From contig CALXKL010000013.1 in assembly GCA_944388965.1 (NCBI GenBank), forward strand, positions 1 through 44,137: a stretch of 44,137 bases of DNA. The letters are read 5' to 3'. Under the pieces are notes generated by a model. That model saw nothing but the letters and a program-made list of their open reading frames with translations. It did not search any database and was not told the origin of the DNA. Below, one piece after another: positions 23,979 to 34,281 of this stretch (positions are counted from its first letter, which is position 1; every line of letters begins with the position of its first letter). Source of the stretch: an uncultured Spirochaetales bacterium. GTDB taxonomy: Bacteria; Spirochaetota; Spirochaetia; Sphaerochaetales; Sphaerochaetaceae. The translations under genes and the position numbers were made by a program.

Positions 23979-26756
23979 CTAGGCGTTTCTACCGCAGCAG
24001 TTCTTGTACTTCTTTCCGCTTCCGCAGGGGCAGGGGTCGTTGCGTCCGACCTTCGGAGTCGACCTGACGACCGTGGTCGTGTTCATCGCGCTTGCCGTGA
24101 CTGGCTTCTCGTTCCTCTGAGGGGCTGTCGGCTGACCGGCACCTGGCTTCGAGAGCACCAGCTTCTGGTGGGAAGGCGAGCGGTTGGCCGCCTTGAGGAC
24201 GAACTTCGCGGCGACGGCCATGCGGCAGACGTTCTCGCTTATCTCCTCAAGCATCCTGTCGTAGGCGTCGGAGGCCTCGTTCTTGTACTCGATCAGCGGG
24301 TTCTTCTGGGCGTAGCTCTTCAGCTGGCTTGCATCCTTTAGTTCGTCAAGGACATCCAGATGATCGATCCAGCGCCTGTCGATGTTCCTGAGGTACACCG
24401 AGCGCAGGAAGAGGTTGAAGTTGGCCTTGCCGATCAGCTTCTCCTTGTCCTCGATGATCTTGTCGATCCTCTGGCATACGGTGTCGACAGGCTTCGTTTC
24501 ATACTCTTCGTCCGTAAGGTCGAAGTTCGTGGTGAACGTATGCTGCAATGCCTCCCTGAAGCGGGATGCGCCGTCCTTCTGCGTCTCTTCGTAGAGCGAC
24601 TGGGTGAATATCCTGCAGTTCTCCCTGATGCGTCCCGACAGGTCGTCGCTGGAGAGGATCTCGTCCCTCTGTTCGTAGATGTAGTTCCTCTCCTCGTTGA
24701 GCACGTCGTCGTAGTCGAGCAGGCGCTTTCTTATCTCGAAGTTGCGCTCCTCGACACGCATCTGGGCCTTCTCGATGGCGTTCGTCAGCATCTTGTTCTC
24801 TATGGGGGAGCCGTCCGACATCCCCAGCCGTCCCACGAGGGAGCGTACCGTATCCGAGGCGAACAGCCTCATCAGGGAATCCTCCATCGAGACGAAGAAC
24901 CTCGACGAGCCCGGGTCTCCCTGACGTCCGGAGCGGCCGCGAAGCTGGTTGTCGATGCGTCTGGACTCGTGGCGTTCGCTTCCGATGATGTAAAGGCCTC
25001 CGAGTGCCTTGACCTCCTCGTAGTTCTTCCTCCACTGCGGCATTATCTCCTGCACGGCGGCCCTGAGCTCCTCGGGGGCCGCCTCGCTGCCGACCTTCTT
25101 GAGGGCCATATGCTCAGGCGATCCGCCAAGCTTTATGTCGGTACCGCGTCCCGCCATGTTTGTGGAGATGGTGACAGCACCCTTGCTTCCCGCCTCGCCG
25201 ATGATGAAGGCCTCGCGCGCATGGTTCTTGGCGTTCAGGACCTCGTGCTGGATCCCCGCACGGCGGAAGAGCTTCGATAGGGCCTCCGACTTCTCGATGG
25301 AGACCGTGCCGACGAGCACAGGCTGTCCTGTGGCATGTATCCTCTTGACCTCCTCGACGATGGCGTTGAACTTCATCTCCTCGTTGTAGTAGATGAGGTC
25401 CGGAAGGTCCTTCCTCTGGACCGGCCTGTTGGTCGGAACGACCACGACATCCAGGTCGTAAATCTGCTTGAACTCGTTGGCCTCGGTGTCGGCGGTGCCT
25501 GTCATGCCGGAGAGCTTCGAGTACATCCTGAAGAAGTTCTGGAAGGTTATCGTGGCGAAGGTCTTGGACTGGCCCAGGATCTTCACTCCTTCCTTGGCCT
25601 CGATCGCCTGGTGGAGACCGCCGGAGTAGCGGCGTCCGGGAAGTACGCGTCCGGTGAACTGGTCGACGATCTCGACCTGGCCGTCGTTGACGACGTAGTC
25701 GACGTCCCTCTCGTACAGCCTGTGGGCGACCACCGCCTCGGTGCAGTAGTGGATCATCTCGAAGTTGCCGTCGTCGTAGATGCTGGTCACGTCATTGCCT
25801 TCCTCGTCTGTGGAGGTGACCAGAAGACCCTGCTGTCTGAGGATCCTCTCCAGGTTGTCGATTCCCTGCTTGGTGAACGTGACGTTCTTGCTCTTCTCGT
25901 CGATCCTGTAGTCGCCGCGCTCGTCGAAGGCCTCGACGGTCCTCCTGTCGAGCATCTCCATCTTCGTCAGCTCGTAGTATTCTCCGGTCTCGGGGTTCTT
26001 CTCGCACTCCTTGAGGAACTTGACGATTCCATCCGCAGCCTTGACCTGCTTCGAGTCGTCCTCGGCCTGACCCGAGATGATCAGGGGGGTGCGGGCCTCG
26101 TCTATGAGGATCGAGTCGATCTCGTCGACTATGCAGTAGGCATGTCCCCTCTGGACCTTCTGGTCGAGACTCCACGACATGTTGTCGCGAAGATAGTCGA
26201 AGCCCAGTTCGTTGTTGGTACCGTATGTGATGTCGCACTGGTAGGCCTTCCTCTTGCTCATCACGTCCTGGTTGGACATGACGACACCCGTTGTCAGCCC
26301 CAGATACTCGTACACCGGTCCCATCCATGAGGCGTCTCTGGCTGCCAGGTACTCGTTGACCGTGACGACGTGGACCCCCTTTCCGGGAAGGGCGTTCAGG
26401 TATGCGGCGGGGACGCAGGTGAGGGTCTTTCCCTCGCCGGTCTTCATCTCGAGGATGTCTCCCTGGTGGAGCACGATCGCACCCATTATCTGGACATCGA
26501 AGTGGCGCTCGCCAAGGACCCGCCAGCTGGCCTCGCGTGCCATGGCGAAGGCCTGGGGCAGAATCCGGTCGAGACTGGTCGTCCCTTCACATAGCTGACG
26601 TCTCCATTCCATGGTCTGTGCGACCATGTCGTCTCTGGTGAGCCCTTCGGCCCAGGATGACTGCGCGTTCACGCTCTCCACGATAGGCTGGAGACGCCTC
26701 ATGTCCTTGTCGTGCTTTGTGCCGCCGAACAGGGCGGCTAATAGATTCTTGGCCAT
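23979..26756 (-). CDS. secA: SecA, preprotein translocase motor ATPase
   Basis: 925 residues from ATG 26756 ([19 protein letters not shown], the usual family N-terminus); an upstream in-frame start at 26798 is unlikely. SecA drives secretory proteins through SecYEG. Walker [41 protein letters not shown] (DEAD-like), the preprotein-crosslinking domain, [13 protein letters not shown], and [22 protein letters not shown] of the second RecA fold are all present. The C-terminal zinc finger [17 protein letters not shown] is intact. No Shine-Dalgarno site is visible before the start. Divergent from murG. Confidence 0.97.
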   Translation of the reverse strand: MAKNLLAALFGGTKHDKDMRRLQPIVESVNAQSSWAEGLTRDDMVAQTMEWRRQLCEGTTSLDRILPQAFAMAREASWRVLGERHFDVQIMGAIVLHQGDILEMKTGEGKTLTCVPAAYLNALPGKGVHVVTVNEYLAARDASWMGPVYEYLGLTTGVVMSNQDVMSKRKAYQCDITYGTNNELGFDYLRDNMSWSLDQKVQRGHAYCIVDEIDSILIDEARTPLIISGQAEDDSKQVKAADGIVKFLKECEKNPETGEYYELTKMEMLDRRTVEAFDERGDYRIDEKSKNVTFTKQGIDNLERILRQQGLLVTSTDEEGNDVTSIYDDGNFEMIHYCTEAVVAHRLYERDVDYVVNDGQVEIVDQFTGRVLPGRRYSGGLHQAIEAKEGVKILGQSKTFATITFQNFFRMYSKLSGMTGTADTEANEFKQIYDLDVVVVPTNRPVQRKDLPDLIYYNEEMKFNAIVEEVKRIHATGQPVLVGTVSIEKSEALSKLFRRAGIQHEVLNAKNHAREAFIIGEAGSKGAVTISTNMAGRGTDIKLGGSPEHMALKKVGSEAAPEELRAAVQEIMPQWRKNYEEVKALGGLYIIGSERHESRRIDNQLRGRSGRQGDPGSSRFFVSMEDSLMRLFASDTVRSLVGRLGMSDGSPIENKMLTNAIEKAQMRVEERNFEIRKRLLDYDDVLNEERNYIYEQRDEILSSDDLSGRIRENCRIFTQSLYEETQKDGASRFREALQHTFTTNFDLTDEEYETKPVDTVCQRIDKIIEDKEKLIGKANFNLFLRSVYLRNIDRRWIDHLDVLDELKDASQLKSYAQKNPLIEYKNEASDAYDRMLEEISENVCRMAVAAKFVLKAANRSPSHQKLVLSKPGAGQPTAPQRNEKPVTASAMNTTTVVRSTPKVGRNDPCPCGSGKKYKNCCGRNA

Positions 26757-26837
26757 AACAGGTCGAATAGTAACGAAAAACGGCGAAAGAGGAAACAACG
26801 GACGAAGGAAGGGTCAAATGGAAACAGCTGTATCCAA

Positions 26838-26867
26838 TTGACACGGTCATGGCGCGGAGAGTACTTT
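26838..26867 (+). promoter_or_regulatory. murG promoter close to the start codon
   Basis: Perfect TTGACA (26838-26843), 18 bp, TACTTT (26862-26867), then 6 nt to the murG ATG. No clear Shine-Dalgarno site fits between, again suggesting a leaderless message for the operon. Confidence 0.55.
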
Positions 26868-26873
26868 GGAAAC

Positions 26874-27947
26874 ATGAAAGTCGCTCTCACCGGAGGTGGC
26901 ACCCTCGGCCATGTGATTCCAGCCCTCAGCGTCTATGACGAGATCAGGAGGCTGGATCCGTCCGTCGAGGCGTTCTTCATAGGCGGCATCTTTGACAGGG
27001 AGCGTATGGTCGTCGAACGCACCGGCCTGTGCTTTCTTCCCATATCGACAGGCAAGCTGAGACGGTATTTCACGCCGAAGAACATAAGCGACATGCTCCG
27101 CGTGGTCAAAGGCTATTTCCAGGCCAGGAGGATTCTGGCTGAAAGAAGGCCTGATGTGCTCTTCTCCAAGGGCGGCTTCGTCTCCGTTCCCGTTGTGGCG
27201 GCGGCTTCGTCCCTCGGCATCCGGATCGTCACGCACGAGAGCGACTTCTCGATGGGCCTTGCAAACAGGCTGAACGCCCGCCTGTCCGATGTCGTGTGCC
27301 TGTCCTTCCCCTCAGACAAGGTGGACGGACTCAGGTATGTCCTCACAGGCAATCCCGTCAGGAGGGATGTGGCTGCGCTTGCAGGAAGGCACGTCGAACA
27401 GGAGCGGGACCTCGTCCTGGTCCTGGGCGGCAGCCAGGGGGCGAGCCAGATCAACGACCTCGTGTACAGTGGACTCGAACGGCTGTGCCCGCGCTACAGC
27501 GTCGTGCACCAGTGCGGCTCTCATGGGGACATGACCAGGATTGCGGTGCGCTATCGCCAGGTGGAGTTCATCGACGAAGATCTGCCGGATCTCATGGCAA
27601 GGGCCAGGGTCGTGGTGAGCAGGGCGGGGGCCAATGCGATCGCCGAGATCTGCACGCTGGGCAAATGCTCCCTTCTGGTTCCGCTGACCCATGCCACACG
27701 CGGCGACCAGGTCGAGAACGCCGCCGCCCTCGAGAGCCGTGGCGCGTGTCGTGTGTACAGGGACGGTGACGATTTCGTCGACCTTGTCGTATCATTGATG
27801 GAGGACGATGCCCTGAACGAAGGCATCTCGAAGGCCGCAATCGCCGAAGGACGTGGCGACGCGGCCGGACACATCGCACGTATCGTCCTGGGAGTTGCAA
27901 ATGGACAGCGTAATACAGATAGGCTCGCTGAGCCTTTCACCCGTTGA
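26874..27947 (+). CDS. murG: MurG, lipid I N-acetylglucosaminyltransferase
   Basis: 357 residues from ATG 26874. MurG adds GlcNAc to lipid I to make lipid II on the inner leaflet. N-domain: KVALTGGGTLGHVIPALSVYDE (G-G-T-x-G-H loop), VLFSKGGFVSVPVVAAA and THESDFSMGLANR. C-domain: LVLGGSQGASQIND, the UDP-GlcNAc-binding SRAGANAIAEICTLGKCSLLVPL and ATRGDQVENA. First gene of an operon murG-cvpA-holB-HK-RR-dinG; it overlaps cvpA by 47 bp. The same murG-cvpA-kinase-regulator neighbourhood is known from Treponema and Borrelia. Confidence 0.95.
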   Translation: MKVALTGGGTLGHVIPALSVYDEIRRLDPSVEAFFIGGIFDRERMVVERTGLCFLPISTGKLRRYFTPKNISDMLRVVKGYFQARRILAERRPDVLFSKGGFVSVPVVAAASSLGIRIVTHESDFSMGLANRLNARLSDVVCLSFPSDKVDGLRYVLTGNPVRRDVAALAGRHVEQERDLVLVLGGSQGASQINDLVYSGLERLCPRYSVVHQCGSHGDMTRIAVRYRQVEFIDEDLPDLMARARVVVSRAGANAIAEICTLGKCSLLVPLTHATRGDQVENAAALESRGACRVYRDGDDFVDLVVSLMEDDALNEGISKAAIAEGRGDAAGHIARIVLGVANGQRNTDRLAEPFTR

Positions 27948-28464
27948 CATAGTCATATTCGTCATCTGCATGATCAGTGCGGTCTTCTGCTGCATCAGAG
28001 GATTCGTCATGGAACTGTCGAAGTGGATGGGAATCTTCATCGGACTGCTGAGCGCGATCATGTTCACGCCGCTTGCAAAGGGGACCGCCGCGACGCTGCT
28101 GCCAAACGCGTTTCCGGCATTCGCCGTGACTCTGGTGACCTTCCTCGTGCTCTGGCTGGCCGGCTTTCTCGTGGTGCTCCTGCTGGGGCTCATGCTCAGG
28201 AGGATCGTCGAGACGTTCAACCTCGGCGCTCTCGACAACATCCTGGGCTTTGCATGGGGCGTCGTCGTCAGCCTGATGGCCGTCAGCGTCGTGGTCTATC
28301 TCCTTACACTGCAGAATCTCTTCGACCTGAGTCCTTATTTCTCCTCCTCAGTGATCATTTCCCGGATCATCCAGCCGCTGCTGCCTGCGACCATCGGCAC
28401 GATAGAGACCCTGACGCAGGAGGGGATGAGGACCTTGCAGGAGGCTTCCCATGCCGCTGTCTAG
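27901..28464 (+). CDS. cvpA: CvpA-family membrane protein
   Basis: 187 residues from ATG 27901, with GGGAG 8-12 nt upstream, inside murG. Four hydrophobic segments: SPVDIVIFVICMISAVFCCIRG, WMGIFIGLLSAIMF, FAVTLVTFLVLWLAGFLVVLLLG and LGFAWGVVVSLMAVSVVVYLL. The pattern D-I-V-I ... R-G-F-x-x-E-L-x-x-W-x-G and L-G-x-x-D-x-x-L-G-x-x-W-G is the CvpA (colicin V production) signature. The biochemical role is poorly defined; CvpA has been tied to envelope homeostasis and bile tolerance in enterobacteria. Overlaps holB by 14 bp. Confidence 0.85.
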   Translation: MDSVIQIGSLSLSPVDIVIFVICMISAVFCCIRGFVMELSKWMGIFIGLLSAIMFTPLAKGTAATLLPNAFPAFAVTLVTFLVLWLAGFLVVLLLGLMLRRIVETFNLGALDNILGFAWGVVVSLMAVSVVVYLLTLQNLFDLSPYFSSSVIISRIIQPLLPATIGTIETLTQEGMRTLQEASHAAV

Positions 28465-29581
28465 GCTTTCCGCAGTCCAGCCGTCGATCGCCTCCAGGCT
28501 GTCTGAGGAACTATCCTCGGCAAGCCTTCCACAGTCGCTTCTCTTCCATGGCCCATCCTACAGCGGCAGGATGAGCGCCGCCATAGAGCTTGCCGTGCAT
28601 CTGACAGGTGCACAGGATGCATACGCCCGGCTTGAATGCACCGACATAGTCATCGTCCCCAGCCGGGACGTCACGCTGCGCATCAGGGCCATGAGAAACC
28701 TCTTCGAACGTCAGCGCAGAGGCTTTCTGCTGGATGCGATGATCCATGAGACGAGAATCGCCCTCTCTCCGTTCCATGAGGTCTTCTACAGCGGAGGGGA
28801 GAAGGAGGCATTCTCTGCAGCCGGCGAGCTTTCGGACGTACTGTACGAGACGCCGAAGGAGTTCGACGACGGAAGCATCCAGGAGTTCCTTTCAAGGTAT
28901 GACTCCGCACTGGAGAGATTCCTCTCCAGACGCAGGCGCACCGGAGCCTTCACAATCGACCAGATAAGAGCGATACAGGCTTTTCTCCAGCAGAACGCGT
29001 CCCAGGCCAAGGTCGTCATCCTTGAGAACATAGAGGACGTGACCGTCGGTGCCATGAACTCCATCCTCAAGCTTCTCGAGGAGCCGCCCGAGGGTGCATA
29101 CATCATCCTCGTCTCACATGATGCGGGTCGCATACTCGCCACGATACTCTCCCGTGTCAGGCAGTACGCCTTCCCCCAGATACCATCCCCGCTGCAGGCC
29201 CGTCTCATCAGGGACGTCTATCGTGTCCAGGACCAGACGAGTCTTCATGACTTCATCTGCGCATCCAGCGGACTTGACATGACGGCCCTGGAGGTGAAGG
29301 CCGAGGACTTCGTCCACCGGGTCGTGACGAAGAGGTCGATCTGTGACGGTCCCTCGCTCGGCGATCTGTGCTCGTTCCTGGACCAGTGGGATGCATACGA
29401 CATCTTCCTGGACAAGGTCGTCGCGATCATCGAGGACGGCTTTCTTCAGGACCATATAGAGATGAGACGTGCCCAGGTCATGCTTGACACGCTCTCCTCA
29501 TGCAGGAGGGAGGCGACGACGTTCAGCCAGAACAGGCGCACGATGATGGAACGCATAGACAGGAGGCTTTCCGCACTATGA
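28451..29581 (+). CDS. holB: DNA polymerase III delta'-like subunit
   Basis: 376 residues from ATG 28451; GCAGGAGGC lies upstream, inside cvpA. Delta' is part of the clamp loader. The N-terminal AAA+ fold has LLFHGPSYSGRMSAAIELA, where the P-loop lacks the Lys-Thr of G-x-x-G-x-G-K-T, in keeping with delta' being a non-hydrolysing subunit. The hallmark NSILKLLEEPPEGAYIILVSHDAGRILATILSRVR contains the SRC/SRV-type arginine motif. A roughly 100-residue insertion (about 50-150) lies before TIDQIRAIQAFL. I see no zinc-binding cysteines. Overlaps the kinase gene by 4 bp (ATGA). Confidence 0.8.
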   Translation: MPLSRLSAVQPSIASRLSEELSSASLPQSLLFHGPSYSGRMSAAIELAVHLTGAQDAYARLECTDIVIVPSRDVTLRIRAMRNLFERQRRGFLLDAMIHETRIALSPFHEVFYSGGEKEAFSAAGELSDVLYETPKEFDDGSIQEFLSRYDSALERFLSRRRRTGAFTIDQIRAIQAFLQQNASQAKVVILENIEDVTVGAMNSILKLLEEPPEGAYIILVSHDAGRILATILSRVRQYAFPQIPSPLQARLIRDVYRVQDQTSLHDFICASSGLDMTALEVKAEDFVHRVVTKRSICDGPSLGDLCSFLDQWDAYDIFLDKVVAIIEDGFLQDHIEMRRAQVMLDTLSSCRREATTFSQNRRTMMERIDRRLSAL

Positions 29582-30774
29582 CGGACAGGATACTCAGAAA
29601 GGCCATAGAGAAGATCGACGGGATGCCGCGTCAGGAGCTGAAGAGGATAATGGTCTCCCAGCTCATGACGAGCGACCTTCTGCAGAGCCTTCTGGAGAAC
29701 AGCAGGGAAGGGCACTGCGTGCTTCAGGATGGGCTCATACGATACGCCAACGTGTCCTTCGGAACGATGATCCCCACGAACCGTCTCTACCTTTCGCGAA
29801 GCGAAGGCCATCACCTCGACGAGATCGTGACGGACGAGCAGGTCCTCGACTATCTCATGGGACTGGATGTGGACGACGAGGAGACCAGCCGCGAGTTCTC
29901 CTTCCAGCAGGGAAGCGAGGTGCGCATCATCAGCATCGTCAACCGACGTCTGGAGGTGCAGGACGCCGTCTATCTGGACATCGTCACCAGGGACGTCACC
30001 TCCGCCAGAAGGGACCAGGCCCGTCTCAGGCGCAGCGAGTCCCTCGCCGCGATGACGACGATGGCGGCAGGCGTGGCGCATGAGATAAAGAACCCGCTTG
30101 CGGCCATGCAGATACACATCCAGCTTCTTAGAAAGGCCTTCCAGAGGAAGAGCAGTCTGACGCTTGAGGATGCCGAGCGCTATCTTGGCGTGCTCGAAGA
30201 GGAGATAGGCCACCTGAACGGAATCGCGGTCGACTTCCTCTTCGCCGTGCGGCCGATGAACCTCTCGCCCAGCAAGCAGAGGATCGATGGCGTGATCTCC
30301 TCGCTGGAGGATTTCGTCCGTCCTGAGCTCGAGGAGCATGGCATAAGGTTCGTCGTCAACGTCCAGCCGTTCCTGCCGCAGCTGATGATCGATTCGAACT
30401 ATCTGCGCCAGGCCCTGTTGAACATCGTCAAGAACGCAATGAACGCGATGGAGAATGGAGGACGCCTGGACATCGACGTCTGGTGTGAAGGCGACTATGT
30501 CAAGATCGCCGTCAAGGACACCGGCTGCGGAATAGACGCGGAGCATCTGGGCAAGATATTCGAACCCTATTTCACGACGAAGGCCTCCGGCACCGGACTG
30601 GGCCTGACCGTCGTGTACAAGATCGTCAAGGAGCATGACGGCGACATCTCGGTGGAGTCGACCGTCGGCAAGGGCACGACATTCACCATTTCGCTGCCCG
30701 TGCCAAGCGACGAGAGGATGGCGATAGAGAACATCGAGGAGGTCGGCGATGGCCACGATACTGGTGGTAGATGA
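29578..30774 (+). CDS. PAS-domain sensor histidine kinase (NtrB/AtoS-like)
   Basis: 398 residues from ATG 29578 (ATGA overlap with holB). PAS-like sensor about 30-145 (ENSREGHCVLQDGLIRYANVSF); no membrane segment, so it is cytoplasmic. H-box with His168 (GVAHEIKNPLAAMQIH), N-box NIVKNAMNAMENGG, G1 DTGCGID, F-box KIFEPYFTTK and G2 GTGLGL are all present, so it should be an active kinase. It is paired with the NtrC-type regulator that overlaps it by 26 bp. By context it corresponds to treponemal AtoS and Borrelia Hk2; the signal is unknown. Confidence 0.92.
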   Translation: MTDRILRKAIEKIDGMPRQELKRIMVSQLMTSDLLQSLLENSREGHCVLQDGLIRYANVSFGTMIPTNRLYLSRSEGHHLDEIVTDEQVLDYLMGLDVDDEETSREFSFQQGSEVRIISIVNRRLEVQDAVYLDIVTRDVTSARRDQARLRRSESLAAMTTMAAGVAHEIKNPLAAMQIHIQLLRKAFQRKSSLTLEDAERYLGVLEEEIGHLNGIAVDFLFAVRPMNLSPSKQRIDGVISSLEDFVRPELEEHGIRFVVNVQPFLPQLMIDSNYLRQALLNIVKNAMNAMENGGRLDIDVWCEGDYVKIAVKDTGCGIDAEHLGKIFEPYFTTKASGTGLGLTVVYKIVKEHDGDISVESTVGKGTTFTISLPVPSDERMAIENIEEVGDGHDTGGR

Positions 30775-32104
30775 CGAGAGGAACATACGATCCGGACTTT
30801 GCATCGCGTTCGAGGACGAAGGCTACGACACCCTGGAGGCCGCGGACGGACAGGAGGCATGGAACATCGTGAACAGGAAGTCGGTGGACCTGGTGGTCAC
30901 CGACCTGAGGATGCCCGTGATGAGCGGCTACGACCTGCTGAAGAAGATCGCCTCGTCCTATCCGACGCTGCCCGTGATCGTGCTCACCGGCCATGGCTCC
31001 ATAGAGGATGCGGTGCAGGCCATGAGGGACGGAGCCGTCGACTTCTTCACCAAGCCGGTGGATCTGGACCACCTCATCCTCACAGTTGGCAAGGCCCTGC
31101 ACAACAGGACCATAAGCGAGCAGAACACGAGACTCAAGGCCGAGATCGACACGCTCAGGAAGCGTCAGGGCTACGACGGAATCATAGGAAAGAGCTCGGC
31201 CGTGACACGGATGATGGAGGTCATCCAGCAGGTCGCTCCTTCCAAGGCCTCCGTCCTGGTCACCGGTGAGAGCGGAACGGGCAAGGAGCTCGTGGCCGAT
31301 GCAATACACAGTCTGTCCAACCGCAGCAAAGGCCCTTTCATCAAGGTCAACTGCGCTTCCCTGTCGCCCACGCTTCTCGAAAGCGAGCTGTTTGGACATG
31401 AGAAGGGCGCCTTCACAGGGGCCGTGGGACAGAAGAAGGGCCGCTTCGAGCTTGCCGACGGAGGGACGATCTTCCTTGACGAGATCGGCGAGATAGACCA
31501 GAACACCCAGGTCAAGATACTCCGTGTCCTCCAGGAGCGCAGCTTCGAGCGTGTGGGAGGGGAGGAGACCCTCCATGTCGATGTGCGCATCGTCGCCGCA
31601 ACGAACCGCGACCTGGAGGAGGAGATCAGGAAGGGCAGCTTCCGCGAGGACCTCTACTACAGGCTCAACGTCGTGCACATCAGCGTCCCACCCCTGCGCG
31701 AGCGCAAGGAGGACATCCCCCTCTTGATCGCCTCGTTCGTCAAGACATTCAACGAGGAGGACGGCAGGTCGGTCGAGGGCTTCACTCCCGCCGCCAGGAA
31801 GGCTCTTCTCGCATATTCCTGGCCCGGAAACGTCAGGGAGCTGAGGAACACCGTGGAAAGCTGCGTCGTCATGGCGCGTGGAAAGAACATCGACGTCGAC
31901 GATCTTCCTCCGCACATCGTCGACTCGGCTCCCGGCGAGTCCGTCAGCGTGAGGATCGGAACCCGGCTCGAGGATGCCGAGAGGATGATCATACTCTCTA
32001 CGATCGACCACTGCAAGGGAAACAAGACACGCGCCGCCGAAATCCTCGGAATCGGGCGGAAGACGCTTCACCGCAAGCTCGATGAATACGGGAGCGCGAA
32101 GTGA
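30749..32104 (+). CDS. NtrC-family sigma-54 activator / response regulator
   Basis: 451 residues. Receiver domain 1-120 with acidic pocket VVDDE, phosphoacceptor Asp52 (VVTDLRMP), Thr80 and Lys102. AAA+ domain about 145-375 with Walker A GESGTGKE (173-180), the sigma-54-contacting loop ELFGHEKGAFTGA (213-225), Walker B GGTIFLDEIGEI and the R-finger region FREDLYYRLNVV. Fis-type helix-turn-helix at the C-terminus (KTRAAEILGIGRKTLHRKLDEYG). It should bind distant DNA sites and open sigma-54 promoters when phosphorylated by the adjacent kinase. A consensus -24/-12 promoter lies 7 kb downstream, before the RpoS-like gene. Equivalent in type to Borrelia Rrp2 and treponemal AtoC. Overlaps dinG by 4 bp. 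Confidence 0.95.
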   Translation: MATILVVDDERNIRSGLCIAFEDEGYDTLEAADGQEAWNIVNRKSVDLVVTDLRMPVMSGYDLLKKIASSYPTLPVIVLTGHGSIEDAVQAMRDGAVDFFTKPVDLDHLILTVGKALHNRTISEQNTRLKAEIDTLRKRQGYDGIIGKSSAVTRMMEVIQQVAPSKASVLVTGESGTGKELVADAIHSLSNRSKGPFIKVNCASLSPTLLESELFGHEKGAFTGAVGQKKGRFELADGGTIFLDEIGEIDQNTQVKILRVLQERSFERVGGEETLHVDVRIVAATNRDLEEEIRKGSFREDLYYRLNVVHISVPPLRERKEDIPLLIASFVKTFNEEDGRSVEGFTPAARKALLAYSWPGNVRELRNTVESCVVMARGKNIDVDDLPPHIVDSAPGESVSVRIGTRLEDAERMIILSTIDHCKGNKTRAAEILGIGRKTLHRKLDEYGSAK

Positions 32105-34224
32105 TAGAGGAGACACAGCTCGAGGACATATTCGCCCGCGGAGGCATCCTGGACAAGGGCCTGGAGAACTTCGAGAAGAGGGACGACCAGCTTCTCATGG
32201 CTCAGGACGTCGCGCGCTGCTACAACGAGGACACTGTCGGCGTCATCGAGGCGGGCACCGGCATCGGCAAGAGCTATGCCTATCTTTCGGTCGCGATCCT
32301 GGCCGCACTGGAGGACGGTGACGAAAGGACCGTCGTCGCCACGAGCAACGTCGCCCTCCAGCAGCAGCTGATCAACAAGGACCTTCCCACGCTGGAGCGA
32401 CTGATGGAGGTCGATGTCTCGTACGCGCTTCTGCTCGGGCGCGGCCGCTACGTCTGTTTTTCGAAGATGACCGGCGCCGTGAACTCGTACAGGCAGAAGA
32501 CGGGCGACATGCTCTTCAAGGACGAGGAGAGCGACGAGGAGCGCATATACCAGTGGTTCCGCAACACAACCACGGGCATCGTGGAGGAGCTTGAGCACAG
32601 GCTCCTTGCAAGTCCCTTCATCGCAAGGGTGCGCAGCGACAAGGACACGTGCATGAAGCAGAAGTGCCCCCATTTCACCCGCTGCTTCTACTACAACGCC
32701 CTGCAGAAGGCCAGGAACAGCAGGATCATAGTGACCAACCATGCACTGCTTTTCATAGACTCGTCCATCCGTGCCGAAGCAGGCGAGGACTACGACGAGA
32801 GCGTCATCATCCCGCCATACAACCGGCTGGTGATCGACGAATGCCACAACATCGACAGGGCGGCCACGGAGTTCTTCAGCACATACATGGACCGCAAGTG
32901 GATCCTCGAGACTCACCGCAGGCTATTCCAGGCCACACACAAGGCCAGAAACGGCATGACGCTTGCCGACATCGTCTCCACGCTCAGGAAGGACGCCGTC
33001 GTCGAGGACGCAGGGCGCTTCGAGACTCTTGCACTACAGTTCAACCAGGAGTCCGCGACGCTTCTGGGCTCAATACTCAGCGACGAGGACAGGATGGCGT
33101 TCACCTCGCAGTGCCTTATCGGCGACACCCGCATCCCGTTCGACCAGGGGCTGCGCTCACGCTGCGCCTCTCTTTCGTCCACTCTCGAGGCCTTCCTGAA
33201 GACGTTCGACTTCCTGCTCGACGTAAAGGACGTCGCCGAGGAGGATGAGATGTATGTGCGCATGGCCACGACCATACGCGACACCTACCGTAGCTGGAAG
33301 CACCTGCTGGATTGCTTCGTCGACCATGCATCGCATCCGGATCTCGTCTTCCACTACCAGTGGAGCACTCGAGGCGGCGATGTGTCCATGGTCGTCAGCC
33401 CGCTGTCCGTCGCCGACAGAATGCGTCACGACATCTTCGACAAGCTCCAGAGCGTCGTGTGCACATCTGCGACCATCAAGGCCGGCAAGGACTTCTCGTA
33501 CTTCCTTTCGCAGATCGGGCTGGAGGGCAGGGAGAATCTTGTAACCGGATTCTACTCGTCGCCGTTCGACTATTCCCATAACGCCATGCTTCTGTACCCG
33601 GCCAGGGAGGACGGAATGAACTTCAACGTCTCCTCCAGAAGGGAGTACGCCCACTACCTTGCACAGATGATCGTGGATGTCGTGAGAAGCAGCGAGGGCG
33701 GTGCGCTCGTCCTCTTCACCAGCGCCGAGATGATGAACCTCGTCTACGAGGAGGCCAGGGACGGAATTTCCCAGACGCTGCTGGTGCAGAAGAGGGGGAC
33801 GAGCACGGAGAAGCTTCGCCGGCAGTTCTGCCAGGACGTGGGCAGCGTGCTGTTCGGTCTCAGGTCGTTCTGGGAGGGCATTGACGTACCGGGGGAGTCG
33901 CTGAAGCTCCTCGTCATAACCCAGCTGCCGTTCACCCATGTGGAGGACCCGATCAGACGATCGCGCTCGATGGCGCTGGCCAGAGACGGGAAGAACCCGT
34001 ACATGCTCATCGACCTTCCCGAGATGCTGATAACGCTCAAACAGGGGATCGGACGTCTCATCAGGAGCGAAAGCGACAGAGGGGTGGTGGTCATCGCCGA
34101 TGCCAGGGCCAGGCGCTACATACAGCTGATCCGCTCCTGCATCCCTCCGTACTACGTTCCGGACGACGAGGGCCTGACGGTCTCGTCGTTTGGCCAGAGG
34201 GTCGAGGACTTCCTCTTTTCATGA
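32101..34224 (+). CDS. dinG: DinG-family iron-sulfur DNA helicase
   Basis: 707 residues starting at GTG 32101, which overlaps the regulator's TGA (GTGA) and has GGGAG upstream. An XPD/DinG superfamily 2 helicase that unwinds DNA 5' to 3', including D-loops and R-loops. Walker A AGTGIGKS (51-58); iron-sulfur cysteines at 119, 184, 189 and 195 (CMKQKCPHFTRC); DECH box 246-249; C-terminal RecA fold with VLFTSAEMMNLVY, FGLRSFWEGIDVPGESL and QGIGRLIR. Unlike long DinG/YoaA variants from Gram-positives it has no N-terminal exonuclease domain. Last gene of the murG operon; a terminator follows. Confidence 0.9.
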   Translation: MIEETQLEDIFARGGILDKGLENFEKRDDQLLMAQDVARCYNEDTVGVIEAGTGIGKSYAYLSVAILAALEDGDERTVVATSNVALQQQLINKDLPTLERLMEVDVSYALLLGRGRYVCFSKMTGAVNSYRQKTGDMLFKDEESDEERIYQWFRNTTTGIVEELEHRLLASPFIARVRSDKDTCMKQKCPHFTRCFYYNALQKARNSRIIVTNHALLFIDSSIRAEAGEDYDESVIIPPYNRLVIDECHNIDRAATEFFSTYMDRKWILETHRRLFQATHKARNGMTLADIVSTLRKDAVVEDAGRFETLALQFNQESATLLGSILSDEDRMAFTSQCLIGDTRIPFDQGLRSRCASLSSTLEAFLKTFDFLLDVKDVAEEDEMYVRMATTIRDTYRSWKHLLDCFVDHASHPDLVFHYQWSTRGGDVSMVVSPLSVADRMRHDIFDKLQSVVCTSATIKAGKDFSYFLSQIGLEGRENLVTGFYSSPFDYSHNAMLLYPAREDGMNFNVSSRREYAHYLAQMIVDVVRSSEGGALVLFTSAEMMNLVYEEARDGISQTLLVQKRGTSTEKLRRQFCQDVGSVLFGLRSFWEGIDVPGESLKLLVITQLPFTHVEDPIRRSRSMALARDGKNPYMLIDLPEMLITLKQGIGRLIRSESDRGVVVIADARARRYIQLIRSCIPPYYVPDDEGLTVSSFGQRVEDFLFS

Positions 34225-34226
34225 GA

Positions 34227-34256
34227 AAAGGGCACCCGGTAAAACGGATGCCCTTT
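34227..34256. terminator. Bidirectional terminator between dinG and groES
   Basis: 12-bp stem with one mismatch (34227-34238 with 34245-34256), 6-nt loop, A-run on the left and TTT on the right; it can serve both converging transcripts. Confidence 0.8.
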
Positions 34257-34281
34257 CCAGTGGAGGTCCCTGGACAGGACC

